A stretch of DNA of 64,000 nt from Lycorma delicatula (Eukaryota; Arthropoda; Insecta; Hemiptera; Fulgoridae), in assembly GCF_047948215.1 (NCBI RefSeq), contig NC_134467.1, forward strand, positions 32,880,520 through 32,944,519. The letters run 5' to 3'. The first letter of the stretch is position 1. Each line of letters starts with the position of its first letter. Below the pieces are notes generated by a model. The model saw nothing but the letters and a program-made list of their open reading frames with translations. It made no database searches and was not told the origin of the DNA. A program made the position numbers and the translations under genes. Shown here piece by piece: positions 27,429-39,429 of this stretch.

Positions 27429-28300
27429 ATCAGATCAAATGAAGTGTAATAAAGTACAGTAAAGTAATTAAAAAAAGGTGATAAAAAAGAAGAAACAAGC
27501 TGCCAAATCTGTTAATTGTAGGGTGTAATTTTTTTATACTAGAAGAGAGAGAAAAGGGTGTACAAACAGTGACGTAACTATCTCAATGGTTTATCACATT
27601 TTCTTTCTGTTTTTTTACACAAACATACTACATGGTTGCTGTATATATATATATATATAAACACAAAATAAAAAATGTACAAATGTCACAGATACCAAAC
27701 AAAATGAAGTACACGAAAATTGAAAAAAAAAAAAACTGGTATGCCAACTTAATACTTAACCTAAAATGTACTCGATAATAAAAAAATAAAAAACAAATAA
27801 ATTAATACATAAAATCTCAGAGGTGTTAACAACCAACAAGCCGTATTATAAAAGTATATGTTTATACTCTATATATACTGGAATACTGGTAGTTTTCTTT
27901 TTTCCATTTTTTGTCTTACTTCTATTTCCATCCCATACCCAATTAACCAATACAACAATATTACTTTCTCATTCTCTCATATTCCTTTTTGTATCTCTTA
28001 TTTAAAATTTTACCATTTTATTTTATACTTCCTTTTAACTAACATTCTTTTACATTCAACTTATACTTAGTTACAGAAATATATAGTAAACAGTTCGAAC
28101 AGACAAAAAAAAACTTGTTTTTTTTTCTTTTCAAGTTATTGTAATTTAAATTGTGAAGTTTTCTTTTTCGCTTGATAAATTGATTATTTTTTTACAAACA
28201 AATAATTCAATTACGGAATTAAAAATGTTTCTTAATATCTTCCTTTTATTTAATACAATTAATGTATTTAAACATTAATTTTATACTCAAAATATATATA

Positions 28301-28933
28301 CAGGTTGATTCAGGAGGATAGGGCAATACTTTGGCAACTCATTCTAGAGGCTAAAAATAAGAAAAGAGTTCATATAAACATATCTCCGAAAACGCTTCGT
28401 TAGCTAGATATACAGGATGAAAGATTTCGCCCGAGTTTCAGTTCCTCCGGGTAAATTAAGGCTTTCTGAAATTCTGGGAATGTCAATTAAGGAACGATTC
28501 AATTATTTCTTATGGTTTTTGAGCTGGGAAATCGAAAAAATAGCTCCCAGAACTGTATCTCTCTTAGTTTCTAAGATATGTAAAACGCCACAAATAGTGT
28601 CAAAAAACACTTTTTTTACGTTTGACGTACAATAACGTTGTTAAATTGGCAATAAATCATACATAAAAAAAAAAAAAATTGTAGAGAATTTAATTATAAG
28701 AAGATTGATGTAGATAATGACAACAAAAAAGAAATAAAATTTTAAACATGTCGACTTTTATTAACAACAAAACCGACGAGAGTGTAGGAGCTACATCAAG
28801 TTGGTAATGCATTTCAATTCGTTTGAAACGCTAACGAAGCGTTTTCGGATCTATGTTTATATGCACTTTTTTCTTATTTTTAGCCTCTAGATTGAGTTGT
28901 CAAAGTATTGCCCTTTCCTCCTGAATCCCTCTG
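28301..28933. mobile_element. MITE with long TIRs (A3)
   Basis: Fifth copy, same as A1 and A2. Confidence 0.85.
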
Positions 28934-28939
28934 TATATA

Positions 28940-29458
28940 GAGTGATTCAAAGAAACGGGAAATTTTGAAAGTTGTGTTGGTAGCCGTGGGCGATTGGTAC
29001 CACTTGATAAGTGGAGCCAGACTCATACTTTACGAATATCGATGGCAGCTGTACACCGATTGTTTGGACAACGTGTCATTTCACGAAACGGTGACGTTAG
29101 ATGGCCTCCCAGATCGCCTGATCTCTCAGCTTGCGATTACTTTTTGTGGGGTCACCTTAAAAGCAAAGTGTTCCACAGTAGACCTGCTACAACGGAAAAA
29201 CTGAAGGCAAAAATACGAGAAGTAATTGGGGAAATTCTAGTCGAGATGTTACGTCAAACCACGAACAATTTAACGAAGAGACTTCGTGAGTGTTTACGTA
29301 GAAGAGGAGGTCACCTGCAAGATGTCATCTTTAAAAAAAAAACTAAAATGTATGTATCCTAAAATGGCAACATTTGTACAATTACATGAAATAAAATTTC
29401 CTTCTAAAAAAAATTTTCATTTAATTTTTTAAATTTCCCGTCTCTTTGAATCATTTTG
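28940..29458 (+). mobile_element. Internally deleted mariner-like element (A3)
   Basis: Fifth copy of the element with the same inverted ends. Confidence 0.85.
28965..29362 (+). pseudogene. Transposase C-terminal remnant, stop codon lost (A3)
   Basis: Identical to A1/A2 through the conserved part, but the TAA has become AAA near 29338. The frame reads on seven more residues to 29362. This private change shows the remnant is not held by selection. Confidence 0.85.
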
Positions 29459-29481
29459 TATATATATATATATATATAAAA

Positions 29482-30520
29482 TAGTTTCTAAAATAGTGGG
29501 CTGGCTATACTTTTTCGGATTCTACTTGTAAAACTAAACAAAAAATATCTTTAGGAAAAATGACAATTTCTCCTTCCTTCTCCCATTGTCCGCCATTTTG
29601 TTATTTCTATATAAAAATTTATATCTGACGTTCGGATAAACGAATCAGATTAATATTTGGTAAGCGTCTTGGTAATGAAAGTTAAATCTGACGTTCGGAT
29701 AAACGAATCACATTAATATTTGGTAAGCGTCTTGGTAATTAAAGTTAAAAATTATAAAAAAAATCAGGACTTTAATACCTTCGCAAATTACAAAATGGCA
29801 GCCATATTTGTATTTCAATCCGTTATATCTTCATAAATATTAATTTTATCATAATTTATATTATTTGATAAAATATTAAGTCTTTTATTTTGAACAAAAT
29901 GCAATTTTTTTTTTTTTTAAATGGTTCATAAATAGAGTCGATAGGAGAAAATTGATGTAATTTTGTCATAATTATTAGATCGATTATTGTGAGAAAAATT
30001 ATTACTTAATTTTTTTTACTAATTTACAATACTAGAATTTTCAATAAATAAAAAAAATTAATATTTCACCGAGATGTTAAAGTGTTGAATTGAACTTAAA
30101 GTGGAGGACATGAAAGCAGATACAATTACAACATCAATTTTCTGCCATTAATTCATCTATTTGTTAACCGATTTAAACAAATGAAATGTAATTTTGTTGA
30201 AAATAAATCGCTTAATATTTTAGTATTACATAAATTTTGATAAAAATAATATTTACGGAGATATAATGGATTTAAAAATAAACATGCCCACCATTTTGTA
30301 ATTTGAATAGGAATTTAATTCCTGATATTTTGCTAATTTTTTACCTTATTACAAAGACGCTTACCAAATATTAATGTGATTAGTCGATTCGAATTTGAGA
30401 TATAAATTTTTATATAAAAATTACAAAATAGCGAATAGGGGGGAAACGAATATTTTTTTAGTTTTACATGTAGAAACCGAAAAAGTATAACCAGCCGACC
30501 ATTTTAGAAATACTGTGTCT
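29482..30520. mobile_element. Foldback element (A3)
   Basis: A-type copy with the 63-bp duplication. Confidence 0.8.
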
Positions 30521-30523
30521 AAA

Positions 30524-31538
30524 ACAAGATGTGCTGCATGAATGACTGATTGAAACCCAAAATTGGTATGCCCCCAAGCGTTTGCAACCTTTGCATCGGA
30601 CCATTTCTTTTTTAAAATACAGACCTTGAAAGCTTACTATTGTATACTTGAGAGATTTCACAACAAAAATTTCTTAATTATTTGAATTGGGTTCCAAATC
30701 TACGAAATAAAGTGGCAGCGGTTCCTTCGGTTGACCAAGTAGAACGTTTCTAAACCTCGTGGCCTAACTTCGTCAATTCATCAATGATTACAGATTTATC
30801 AACGGAGTGATACATGCCTCGCATGACCACTCAATATTCTCTTTCATGTTTAACTATATATATATATATATATATATACAACGACTGATATTGTTTTCAA
30901 GCATTTTTGACATTATAATATTTTAATATCAACTGGCAGAACTTTTACCGTGTGGCCCGATTTCATTGTCAATTTGTTTATTTAATAACAATTAGGATAT
31001 AACTGTGATATTTTCAATTCAGTTATTGCATTGACGGCTGATACAAATATATAGGTTCAGGTTTTAATGTTTTTGCATGAAAATCTTCGTTGTCAACAAC
31101 TTTTTTTTCAAAAATACTAAATTTATTTGACATAGGAACAGCAAAAATACCAGTTGATTGTACGCGAATATTAGGTTAAGTATAATTTGTGCATTGGGGG
31201 TTTTTTTGCCACTGGAATTTCATCATTCTGCCAATTGATATTATAGTTTTATATGAGCAATACTGGTATTACTTGGCATGGAGGGTTTGCCTTACTAAAA
31301 TCCATAACATCACTTTCAATGAATACTCCTGAAAAGTCACCCGTGTTATCGATAATGTCGTCTTTAGAGTTAACTTACGTCGCGCTGATTTCCGAGGGTC
31401 CCTATTAGAACACTTTAGAAGCCTACATATTCTAATACCTTGTATGTTCGGGTTTACAAGAGATAATAGGTTATTGTTTACATCCGATGATTCGCCGTTA
31501 CTAGGACTAACAGGTTGTAGCTGGTCCGTAGCAACGCA
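30524..31538 (-). pseudogene. Decayed Jockey-type ORF1 relic (A3)
   Basis: A-type copy of the same relic. Confidence 0.55.
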
Positions 31539-32378
31539 CTATGAAAGATTATGTCGCTTATTTGAAAACGACACCGAATGAAAATATTCATTCTGGAGAC
31601 AATACTAAAATAATAATACACAATACAGTTTATAAATGATATAATCTACAATATAATACCTGGTTACACTCGGTAAAAGATAATTTTTCATTAGCACGCA
31701 CTAGTCACATCTAACTTACACAAAAACAGCTGTTACACTTCTTAGAATATTAAGTAATATTTTTTGTAGTGATGCAACTGTAGAATTAAATAAATTAATA
31801 ATATTTGAAGTGGAAAAATGTATTTAAAATGGCAACTAGTACTGTTACACCCGCGATAATGAAATACGATATGCTCGCGGGATTTAGTGAGAATCATTGA
31901 ATTGACAAAAAGAAAATAAATTATATTTAAAAAAATTATAAACTGTATGTGTAAGCCGTGCATTAGAAAAAAATAATCCCTTTCGGCACGCCAGAAGGCG
32001 GAGGCGTTTTTCACCGGTGCTAAATATGGGATAAAAAGATTTCCACTTTAAAGTTAAGAAAAACTTCAAATTTACTCAATACGACAATGATTGCATGTAA
32101 AAAAAGTTTCACATGTTTAGCATACGACAAGCCCCATCTTTTACAATTACAGTAACATTTTGGTCATCCCTTGCCGTAAGGGTTGGTCATAACACTGTAA
32201 AAAAAAATCCAATACTGTGTCTATTAAGAGAGGTATGATTTTTATCTCTTCGAAACCCAATTTTTTCCCTCCCTTGGAACCTTAGAGATATCAAAAAACT
32301 TTACCTAAATAAATTTTAGGCTATTATCCAAAGAATAGTAGGAACTTTAAACGAATTCGATATTTTACTTAATCAGAA

Positions 32379-33805
32379 AGTTATATATTTCGATTTTTTG
32401 AAATAGCAACACTCCCCCCCGCCATTTCCACCCTCATAATCCGATTTTGCCCATTAACGAACTAGACCGAGATTTTAGGTCGTGAATTTGAAAGTGATTG
32501 GCGCGCAAAATTACGGCAGTTATCGTGTCCACAAGAAAGTGAAATATATAAATGCATATATAAACTTTTGAACTGAAGGTGATTTTAGGGTCTTCGGGAT
32601 ATGAAAAGCGAAGATATGTCGAAATTTTCCGTAAGTTGAATCATAATACCCATTAAAATAGGTAGCTTTGTTATCAAAAATCTACCTAAAAATCCGTGTA
32701 ACGGGAAAATCCTACAACTTAGTTGTCAGCGTTTATTTAAACAAAAAATTTAATAAAAATTATTTAAATAACTGAAATTAAAAATAAAATAATTAATTAT
32801 ATGATTGCCAGGATCTGAAGGGAGGAATTTATAATCTATTTGTAAATTTTTTGAATTTTTCCCTTATTTGATAATGATAAGTAAAAAAATAAATCAAATT
32901 TAAAAAAAATTAATTTTAACCGTAACATTAGAAAAAAAAATTGATGCCATTTGTAAATAAATTTTAACAGTCAGAACACACATCTGTGTTCCCTTCGCGG
33001 CTTCGTCCGTGCTATATGATTACTTACGTTTCCCACTACAATAATTTGTTTTTAATTTTTGTAATCAGTACAAAAGTAGTAATCAGAAGCAGGTACAGCC
33101 TGCATCATACATACAGTAAAAAAATTGCTGTGTTCATTTAGTAGCCACGCCGTACAACACCGCACCCGTTAAAATTTCGTAATTAAAGAAAAAAAATAAT
33201 AAATCAGAAAATAGTTTTTAGATATTTAACTAAAGAATATTTTTCATGACTAAATCTACTAAATATATCGTATAGTCGGAAAAAGGATAAATCTAATCTA
33301 ATCTAAAAGGATAAATAATTGTTCGAAATTTTTTTATCTCTCTTTACCCCTTTAATAATCGAATTTCAAGAAAATCAAAAATTTGTTTTTAGATATCCAC
33401 ATGGTTAAACATATAAGAAATCAAATTGATATTTTCATTTGTTTCCAAGAAATTAAAAAAGAAACATTAAATTTCAATTTTACGTAATTTTAATACTTTC
33501 AAATGAGAATTTCGAATAATCTGGAAATTAATTTTTATTATTATTTGCATAAGGATTACGCATACCGAAATCAAATTCATATCTCTACATTTTAAACCAG
33601 AAATTGAAAAAATTATAAATTTAATTTTTATTATATTTTAATCCTCTAAATTCGGAATTTATAAATTAAAAATTATTTTTTTAGTATTCACTTACACCAT
33701 AAGATGAACCTGTATACAACTTTTCATCAACTTATCTTCAGTAGTTTCCCGGTCAGTTTTTCCCGGGGATAGAATATGAATCATCCACAACATGTTTTTG
33801 TGTTT

Positions 33806-33850
<45 letters not shown>

Positions 33851-34064
33851 TTATCAGATCAAATTTAGTGTAATAAAGTACAGTAAAGTAATAAAAAAAA
33901 GGTGATAAAAAAGAAGAAACAAGCTGCCAAATCTGTTAATTGTAGGGTGTAATTTTTTTATACTAGAAGAGACAGAAAAAGGTGTACGAACAGTGACGTA
34001 ACTATCTCAATCGTTTATCACATTTTCTTTCTGTTTTTTTACACACAAACATACTACATGGTTG

Positions 34065-34098
<34 letters not shown>

Positions 34099-34351
34099 TT
34101 ATATATATATACATATATATAAACACAAAAGAAATGTACAAATGTCACAGATACCAAAAAAAATGAAGTACACGAAAATTGAAAAAAAAAAACAGGTATG
34201 CCAAATTAATACTTAACCTAAAATGTACTCGATAATACAAAATAAAAAACAAATAAATAAATACATAAAATCTCAGAGGTGTTAACAACCAACAAACCGT
34301 ATTATAAAAGTATATGTATATACTCTATATATATATATATATATATATATA
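32379..34351. repeat. Array unit C, partial and diverged
   Basis: Aligns to the first ~2.05 kb of the unit and stops in a TA run at about 34330-34351. It carries many private differences (for example around 32580-32625 and a rearranged stretch at 33050-33090). It mixes A features (atcta insert near 33292, gccacgccgtac near 33143) with a B-like base (acatctgtg near 32982). No gene is seen. After the TA run the sequence is unrelated to the array. Confidence 0.9.
33807..33851. repeat. TA/GT microsatellite (unit C)
   Basis: Same site in C; the GT part is only about 28 bases, the shortest of the six. Confidence 0.95.
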
Positions 34352-34826
34352 CAGACCTACATAAACAAAAATTCTTTTTTTAACATATGCAATGTTGTTT
34401 ACCTTAAAAAAATATTTTAAATTTAACAAGAAAAGGAAAATTTTATAAATAATGCTGGTATATATATCAGAATTTTTTTTTCTATATAATTCTCTTAGTA
34501 AAATATTTTCGATATAAAAATATATTTTTGTGTTAACTTATAAATTTCTATAGAAGTTATACAATTTAAATATTAAATATAAATTCTAGAATGTAAAAAC
34601 ATTTATACTGAGTGGTTAAAAAAAGTATAATATTACTTTCCATCACATGATGGTATAGTTGGAAGTCAGGGGGTGAAAATGAATTTTCTTTTTGTTTTCA
34701 GGTATAATTACGAAAATAAAATTTACTTAAATTGTAGTGCCTTTATTCAAAATGTTTATAAAACCCGTTTCAAAAATTCAGGTTATAATCTTATACCAAA
34801 AAAATTGAATAATCTATAGGAATTAA
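34352..34826. other. AT-rich spacer at the array edge
   Basis: Non-array sequence following the terminal TA run. No gene or recognised repeat. A short palindrome (catcacatgatg) lies near 34641. The stretch 34665-34725 weakly resembles 46090-46140. Confidence 0.6.
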
Positions 34827-35436
34827 TTTTTTTTTCTCTTCAGTCATTTGACTGGTTTGACTACATTTCATTACTTTTATTTTCTTCTTGTTTATTTTCA
34901 TGCGATAGTTCTTGCGTAGGACTTCATCTATGCCGTTCATTGTTTCTTCTAAATCCTTTTTATTCTCGGCTAGAATTACTATATCATCACCAAATCGTAG
35001 CATCTTTATCTTTTCACCTTGTACTGTTACTCCGAATCTAAATTGTTCTTTAACATCATTAACTGCTAGATCCATGTAAAGATTAAAAAGTAACGGAGAT
35101 AGGGAATATCCTTGTCGGACTCCTTTCTTATTACGGCTTCTTTCTTATGTTCTTCAATTATTACTGTTGCTGTTTGGTTCCTATACATGTTAGCAATTGT
35201 TCTTCTATCTCTGTATTTGAACCCTAATTTTTTAAAAATGCTGAACATTTTATTCCAATCTACGTTATCGAATGCCTTTTCTAGGTCTATAAACGCCTAG
35301 TATGTTGGTTTGTTTTTCTTTAATCTTCCTTCTACTATTAATCTGAGCCCTAAAATTGCTTCCCTTCTCCCTATACTTTTCCTGAACCAAATTGGTCTTC
35401 TCCTAACACTTCTTCCACTCTCCTCTCAATTCAGGA
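34827..35436 (-). pseudogene. LINE fragment 1: reverse transcriptase with internal deletion
   Basis: On the minus strand, from 35436 downward, it encodes the reverse-transcriptase core of a non-LTR retrotransposon: EDQFGFRKSIGRREAI, then AFIDLEKAFDNVDW (palm motif A), a GVRQG-type block now frameshifted by one lost base near 35125, and FGDDIVIL (FADD in relatives; motif C). At about 34862 it jumps straight to the last ~30 bases of the element (cagtcatttgactgg, read from the plus strand) and an A tail, skipping roughly 620 bp of C-terminal coding sequence. The endonuclease domain is absent. The LINE clade is not assigned. Confidence 0.85.
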
Positions 35437-35850
35437 TTCATGAATTAATTATCGTACGTCAATATAAAAAATAAAGTTTTTTAACTCAATTAATCGATTT
35501 TTACCCAAGCTTCCTCAAAAATGACTGCAGATAATGTTTTGTGACCTTTTATTTGATTTTTCAGATCAATAACTATAAGAAATCACTAATTTTATCCTTT
35601 AATTAACGTCCTAAAAATGTCAGTACAACCTCATTTCGCTGGGGTATCTGAAATCGGAACGAAATATTTTACTACCCTTAAACGAATCATTTTTAGGAAA
35701 TATTTTTATTAAACATTTATAACTTATATATCTTTTGTAACTTATTTCTAGGTAAAATACTAGGAAAAGTCCCAAGAGAAATTCGTCTTACATCTGTACA
35801 TAAAATCTAATAATCAAAAAATAAACAGTGGAATCATTCTAGACTACCTA
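35437..35850. other. Unassigned AT-rich sequence
   Basis: No gene, no recognised repeat and no long inverted repeat seen. Confidence 0.5.
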
Positions 35851-35912
35851 CGATTTGAATACTAGATCGTGGATACCGGTGTTCTTGGTAGTTGGGTTTA
35901 ACACATCTAGGG
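35851..35912 (+). mobile_element. SINE-1 fragment a (body only)
   Basis: Matches the central body of the tRNA-derived SINE seen in full at 49305-49603 (actagatcgtggataccggt, then gttgggttt and acacatct). Head and tail are missing. Confidence 0.65.
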
Positions 35913-36082
35913 AACAGCTTTTCAAGTTTTTACAGCAGCATATAATCGTTAGTAACTTGATGTAATAATTATTCCAAAAAAAAGAAAAAAAAAGCAGATC
36001 CCCGAGGATTAAAGTTAAACAAAAGAAAAGGTTTTTTATTTTATTTCAAAATGCTGAGTAATAAAGAAAATAAGAATAGAAT

Positions 36083-36350
36083 GAGAGAAGCATTTGGAAA
36101 AATATAGTTAAAAAAAGAGACAGACTTATAGGCCACATACTAAGGCATCCTGGAATAGTCGCTTTAATATTGGAAGGACAGGTAGAAGGAAAAAATTGTG
36201 TAGGTAGGCCACGTTTGGAATATGTAAAAAAAATTGTTAGGGATGTAGGATGTAGAGGATATACTGAAATGAAACGACTAGCACTAGATAGGGAATCTTG
36301 GAGAGCTGCATCAAACCAGTCAAATGGCTGAAGACAAAAAAAAATAAAAA
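36083..36350 (+). pseudogene. LINE fragment 2: 3' end
   Basis: A 5'-truncated copy in plus orientation encoding the extreme C-terminus (DRLIGHILRHPG, VGRPRLEYVK, LALDRESWRAASNQS). The stop TGA sits in gctgaagac and is followed at once by an A run. Truncation at the 5' side with an A tail is what target-primed reverse transcription leaves. Confidence 0.9.
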
Positions 36351-36396
36351 TGAGAACTGGTATTGTTGTAATGAACATATTATTACGCAGCAAGTG

Positions 36397-36545
36397 GTTG
36401 GTGGTTGGGTTTTAATTAACCACACATCATAGGAGTGGTCGATCATAGACCTGTACAAGACTACACTTCATTTACATTCCCCTCTAGATATTATCGTCTG
36501 AAGTAATACCTTACAGTGGTGGTTCCGGAGGCTAAACAGAAAAAA
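36397..36545 (+). mobile_element. SINE-1 fragment b (3' half)
   Basis: Matches the 3' half of SINE-1 from gttgggttttaattaacc to the terminal ggaggctaaacagaaaaa. It is 5'-truncated and joins directly to a piece of the dispersed repeat DR1 at 36546. Confidence 0.8.
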
Positions 36546-36640
36546 TCTGGTGTGGACATCACATTACTTCCTTGTAACCTATTAAATTACATATACACAT
36601 TTTTAAAAGTACATAAAATTATATAATTGTTTCATATATA
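36546..36640 (+). repeat. Dispersed repeat DR1, left-end fragment
   Basis: The words tctggtgtggacatcac, acttccttg and aaaagtacataaaatt also occur in order at 47479-47570 and 61630-61725. It contains the imperfect palindrome ggtgtggacac. Confidence 0.6.
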
Positions 36641-36919
36641 TTTTTATAATGTTATTATTGAATTTTATATAATTAAATAATTAGTAGGGATACACTGTGA
36701 GGGGGGGACGAAATCGTCTCCAGATTTTGTATAATTAAGATTTATTTTTTTGATAATTTTGTGAATATTAATAAACAAATTTGTAAAAAAAATTGTTTGT
36801 TAGATTTCCCCTTCATTACTAAAAATGGTTTTAATTTTGAATAATTATAAAAAGTAGTAAAGGTGCGATTTTCGTTGCATTTCTTTTTTTTATATATATT
36901 TGTAAACAATTATAAAAAC
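36641..36919. other. Unassigned AT-rich sequence
   Basis: No gene or repeat recognised; a short G run lies at 36701-36707. Confidence 0.5.
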
Positions 36920-37098
36920 AATATTGGAAGGACAGGTAGAAGGAAAAAATTGTGTAGGCAGGCCACGTTTGGAATATGTAAAGCAAATTGTTAGGGATGT
37001 TTGATGTAGGGGGTATACCGAAATGAAATGACTAACACTAGATAAGGAATCTTGGAGAGCTGTATCAAACCAGTCAAATGACTGAAGACAAAAAAAAT
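36920..37098 (+). pseudogene. LINE fragment 3: 3' end only
   Basis: Covers about 160 bp of the C-terminal codons and the A-rich tail. A TGA replaces a Gly codon near 37003. Same 3' terminus (caaatgactgaagac plus A run) as fragments 2 and 4. Confidence 0.9.
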
Positions 37099-37429
37099 AA
37101 AATAAAAACAAACCATTTATTATTTAAAAATGTTTTTTTGATAAATTTCATCCCTACTCCAAAAAAAATAATAATAATTTTGTAACGTTTTAAAAGGCAG
37201 TACAGTGGGTCTTTTTTGTTGCATTTTTTTCTATTAGCATCTTGTTGGATCGGCAAATTTGTTTCCCATCAAAAAGGGATCTTAACCCAGCTACCGCCCC
37301 CTTACGCACCCAATATCCCACTTAATGGCTGGACTACTGCTGTAGTTGTCTATGTTGTGATATCACAGATGAGAGGTAGAATTAAAGAAATGAATAATAT
37401 TCGGAGTATAAAAATTTATTTAAAGTAGC

Positions 37430-37710
37430 CCTAATACTGTCATACCCGCGCGAATAAATACGATATGCGCGCGCCCTTTAGTTAGACTCATTGAAAAATA
37501 AACAAAAAATATTGTATTTAAATAAAATTATAAATATTTTAAATTAAGCGGTGTGTGTGTGTGTGTGTGTGTGTTGTGTGTGTGATTGAGAGAGAGAGAG
37601 TGAGAGAGCGAGAGAGCGAGAGAGCGAGAGAGCCGTACATCAGAAATAAGCCGCGCGACGGGAAAGTCCTACACAACGGTGTTGTCAACTTTTTTATTCT
37701 GTCGTTTTTA
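37430..37710 (+). repeat. Dispersed element shared with the array unit, short form
   Basis: The left end (tactgtcatacccgcg, aaatacgatatgc, tcattga) matches array positions 6010-6075. The right end (gacgggaaagtcctac, then gttgtcaac) matches array positions 6878-6905, about 0.8 kb further on. The short form lacks the intervening ~720 bp. Inside it is a GT/GA compound microsatellite (37544-37632). Confidence 0.6.
37544..37632. repeat. GT and GA/GAGC compound microsatellite
   Basis: A GT run, then gattgagagagagag, then repeated gagagagc units. It is low complexity and not coding. Confidence 0.95.
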
Positions 37711-37848
37711 TAAATTTAAATTTTCATTGATCTCAATATTTAACAGTTTTTTGTTTGTAAAAACCTTTAACTTATTTATGCAAAACCTTTAATTTAAAAA
37801 AAAAAATAGTTTTATTTTTTGAATCCCTTTTTATAAATATTATATAAA

Positions 37849-38496
37849 GTGGAGAAATAACAAAGATGGACCACTGAATGTGAAAATAGGAGGAGAAAAG
37901 TTTATGGAGGTAGAAAAATTTTGTTATTTGGGAAGTAGAATTACTAAAGATGGACGAAGCAGGAGCGATATAAAATGCCGAATAGCACAAGCTAAACGAG
38001 CCTTAGTAAGAAATATAATTTGTTTACATCAAAAATTAATTTAAATGTCAGGAAAAGATTTTTGAAAGTATATGTTTGGAGTGTCGCTTTATATGGAAGT
38101 GAAACTTGGGCGAACGGAATATCTGAAAAGAAAAGATTAGAAGCTTTTGAAATGTGGTGCTATAGGAGAATGTTAAAAATCAGATGGGTGGATAAAGTGA
38201 CAAATGAAGAGGTGTTGCGGTAAATAGATGAAGAAAGAATCATTTGGAAAAATATAGTTAAAAGAAGAGACAGACTTATAGGCCACATACTAAGGCATCC
38301 TGGAATAGTCGCTTTAATATTGGAAGGACAGGTAGAAGGAAAAAAATGTGTAGGCAGGCCACGTTTGTAATATGTAAAACAAATTGTTAGGGATGTAGGA
38401 TGTAGAGAGTATACTGAAACGAAACGACTAGCACTAGATAGGGAATCTTGGAGAGCTGCATCAAACCAGTCAAATGACTGAAGACAAAAAAAAAAT
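37849..38496 (+). pseudogene. LINE fragment 4: C-terminal coding region and tail
   Basis: Encodes the region after the RT palm: GPLNVKIGGEKFMEVEKF, CYLGSRITKDGRSRSDI, VWSVALYGSETW, RLEAFEMWCYRRMLKI, DKVTNEEVLR and the C-terminus. One base is lost near 38006 (gccttagtaag for gccttcagtaag). A TAA replaces CAA at 38221 and another TAA replaces GAA near 38369. It ends in the family 3' terminus and an A run. The overlapping minus-strand frame 38160-38510 is a shadow. Confidence 0.9.
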
Positions 38497-39235
38497 ATAA
38501 AGTGGCTCATGTCTTCCTCCAGATAATCCTTTGCAATTATTATGTTTGTTAATTATATTTGTAATTCTTTCTATGTCGTATTTTGTACAAGGGAAATAAA
38601 GATTTATTAATTCATTTAATATAATGTCTTCAGTATAATATACCATTATTACTATATGGGTAATTTTCAGTATTACCAACATTTAAATTATTATTTCCCT
38701 TTATTACAATCAAAAATTTATTTTTCAATATCCGTTGAATAAAAAAACATATTTAAATAATATATTTTGCAATTTCATTTCAGAGATTCAATATTCAGAA
38801 TTCTGTTAACATAATAACACGTAAAAAGTATGAATAAAAAAAAATTTTTTCAATTTTTTTTTTGAAGTTGTTTTTTAGCACATAAAAATAATAATGAAAA
38901 ATGATAACAATAATAGTTCAAAGAAAATATAACATTAATAATTGATAAATATGTAAATTTATAATAATAATAATAGGTAATTTAAAATTTAAATTGAATC
39001 GCTGGAAAATTATTTAGAAAAATAGCTGCAGGTTACTAATGAATAATAAGCAAAAGGAAAAATACCATATGTTACAAATTAAATGAATAAATAAAAATCC
39101 ATTTGAATACTGAGTTTACATCAACGAAAATTAATAACAATAATTTACATAAAATATTATATCAAAAATTCATTTATATATGCATTAATTTATTTAAAAT
39201 GATATATATTACAATTAAAAAATTATATTGTACAC
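38497..39235. other. AT-rich region with no supported gene
   Basis: Very A+T-rich with simple TAA-type stretches near 38960. No repeat family recognised. Confidence 0.5.
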
Positions 39236-39332
39236 CTTTTTTTTAGCGTATGAAATATGCCATGCCTAACCGGGATTCGAAACCGGGACCTCCGGATGAA
39301 AGGTCGAGATGCAACCACTCCACCACGAATTA
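39236..39332 (-). mobile_element. SINE-2 (tRNA-derived) fragment
   Basis: Read on the minus strand: gtggagtggttgcatctcga, a body with catccggaggtcccgg, a B-box-like ttcgaatcccgg and then aggcatggcat. The same block in plus orientation lies at 44625-44735. The B box carries an extra T in this copy. It is not a functional tRNA: no closing acceptor stem is seen. Confidence 0.65.
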
Positions 39333-39429
39333 TTAATGATGCATTTATATATAAATATTTTTATTTTTAATGTTATTTATTTAAAATTCTCTTAATTGCA
39401 GCTGTCAACAAGGTGTACCTGGCAATTAA

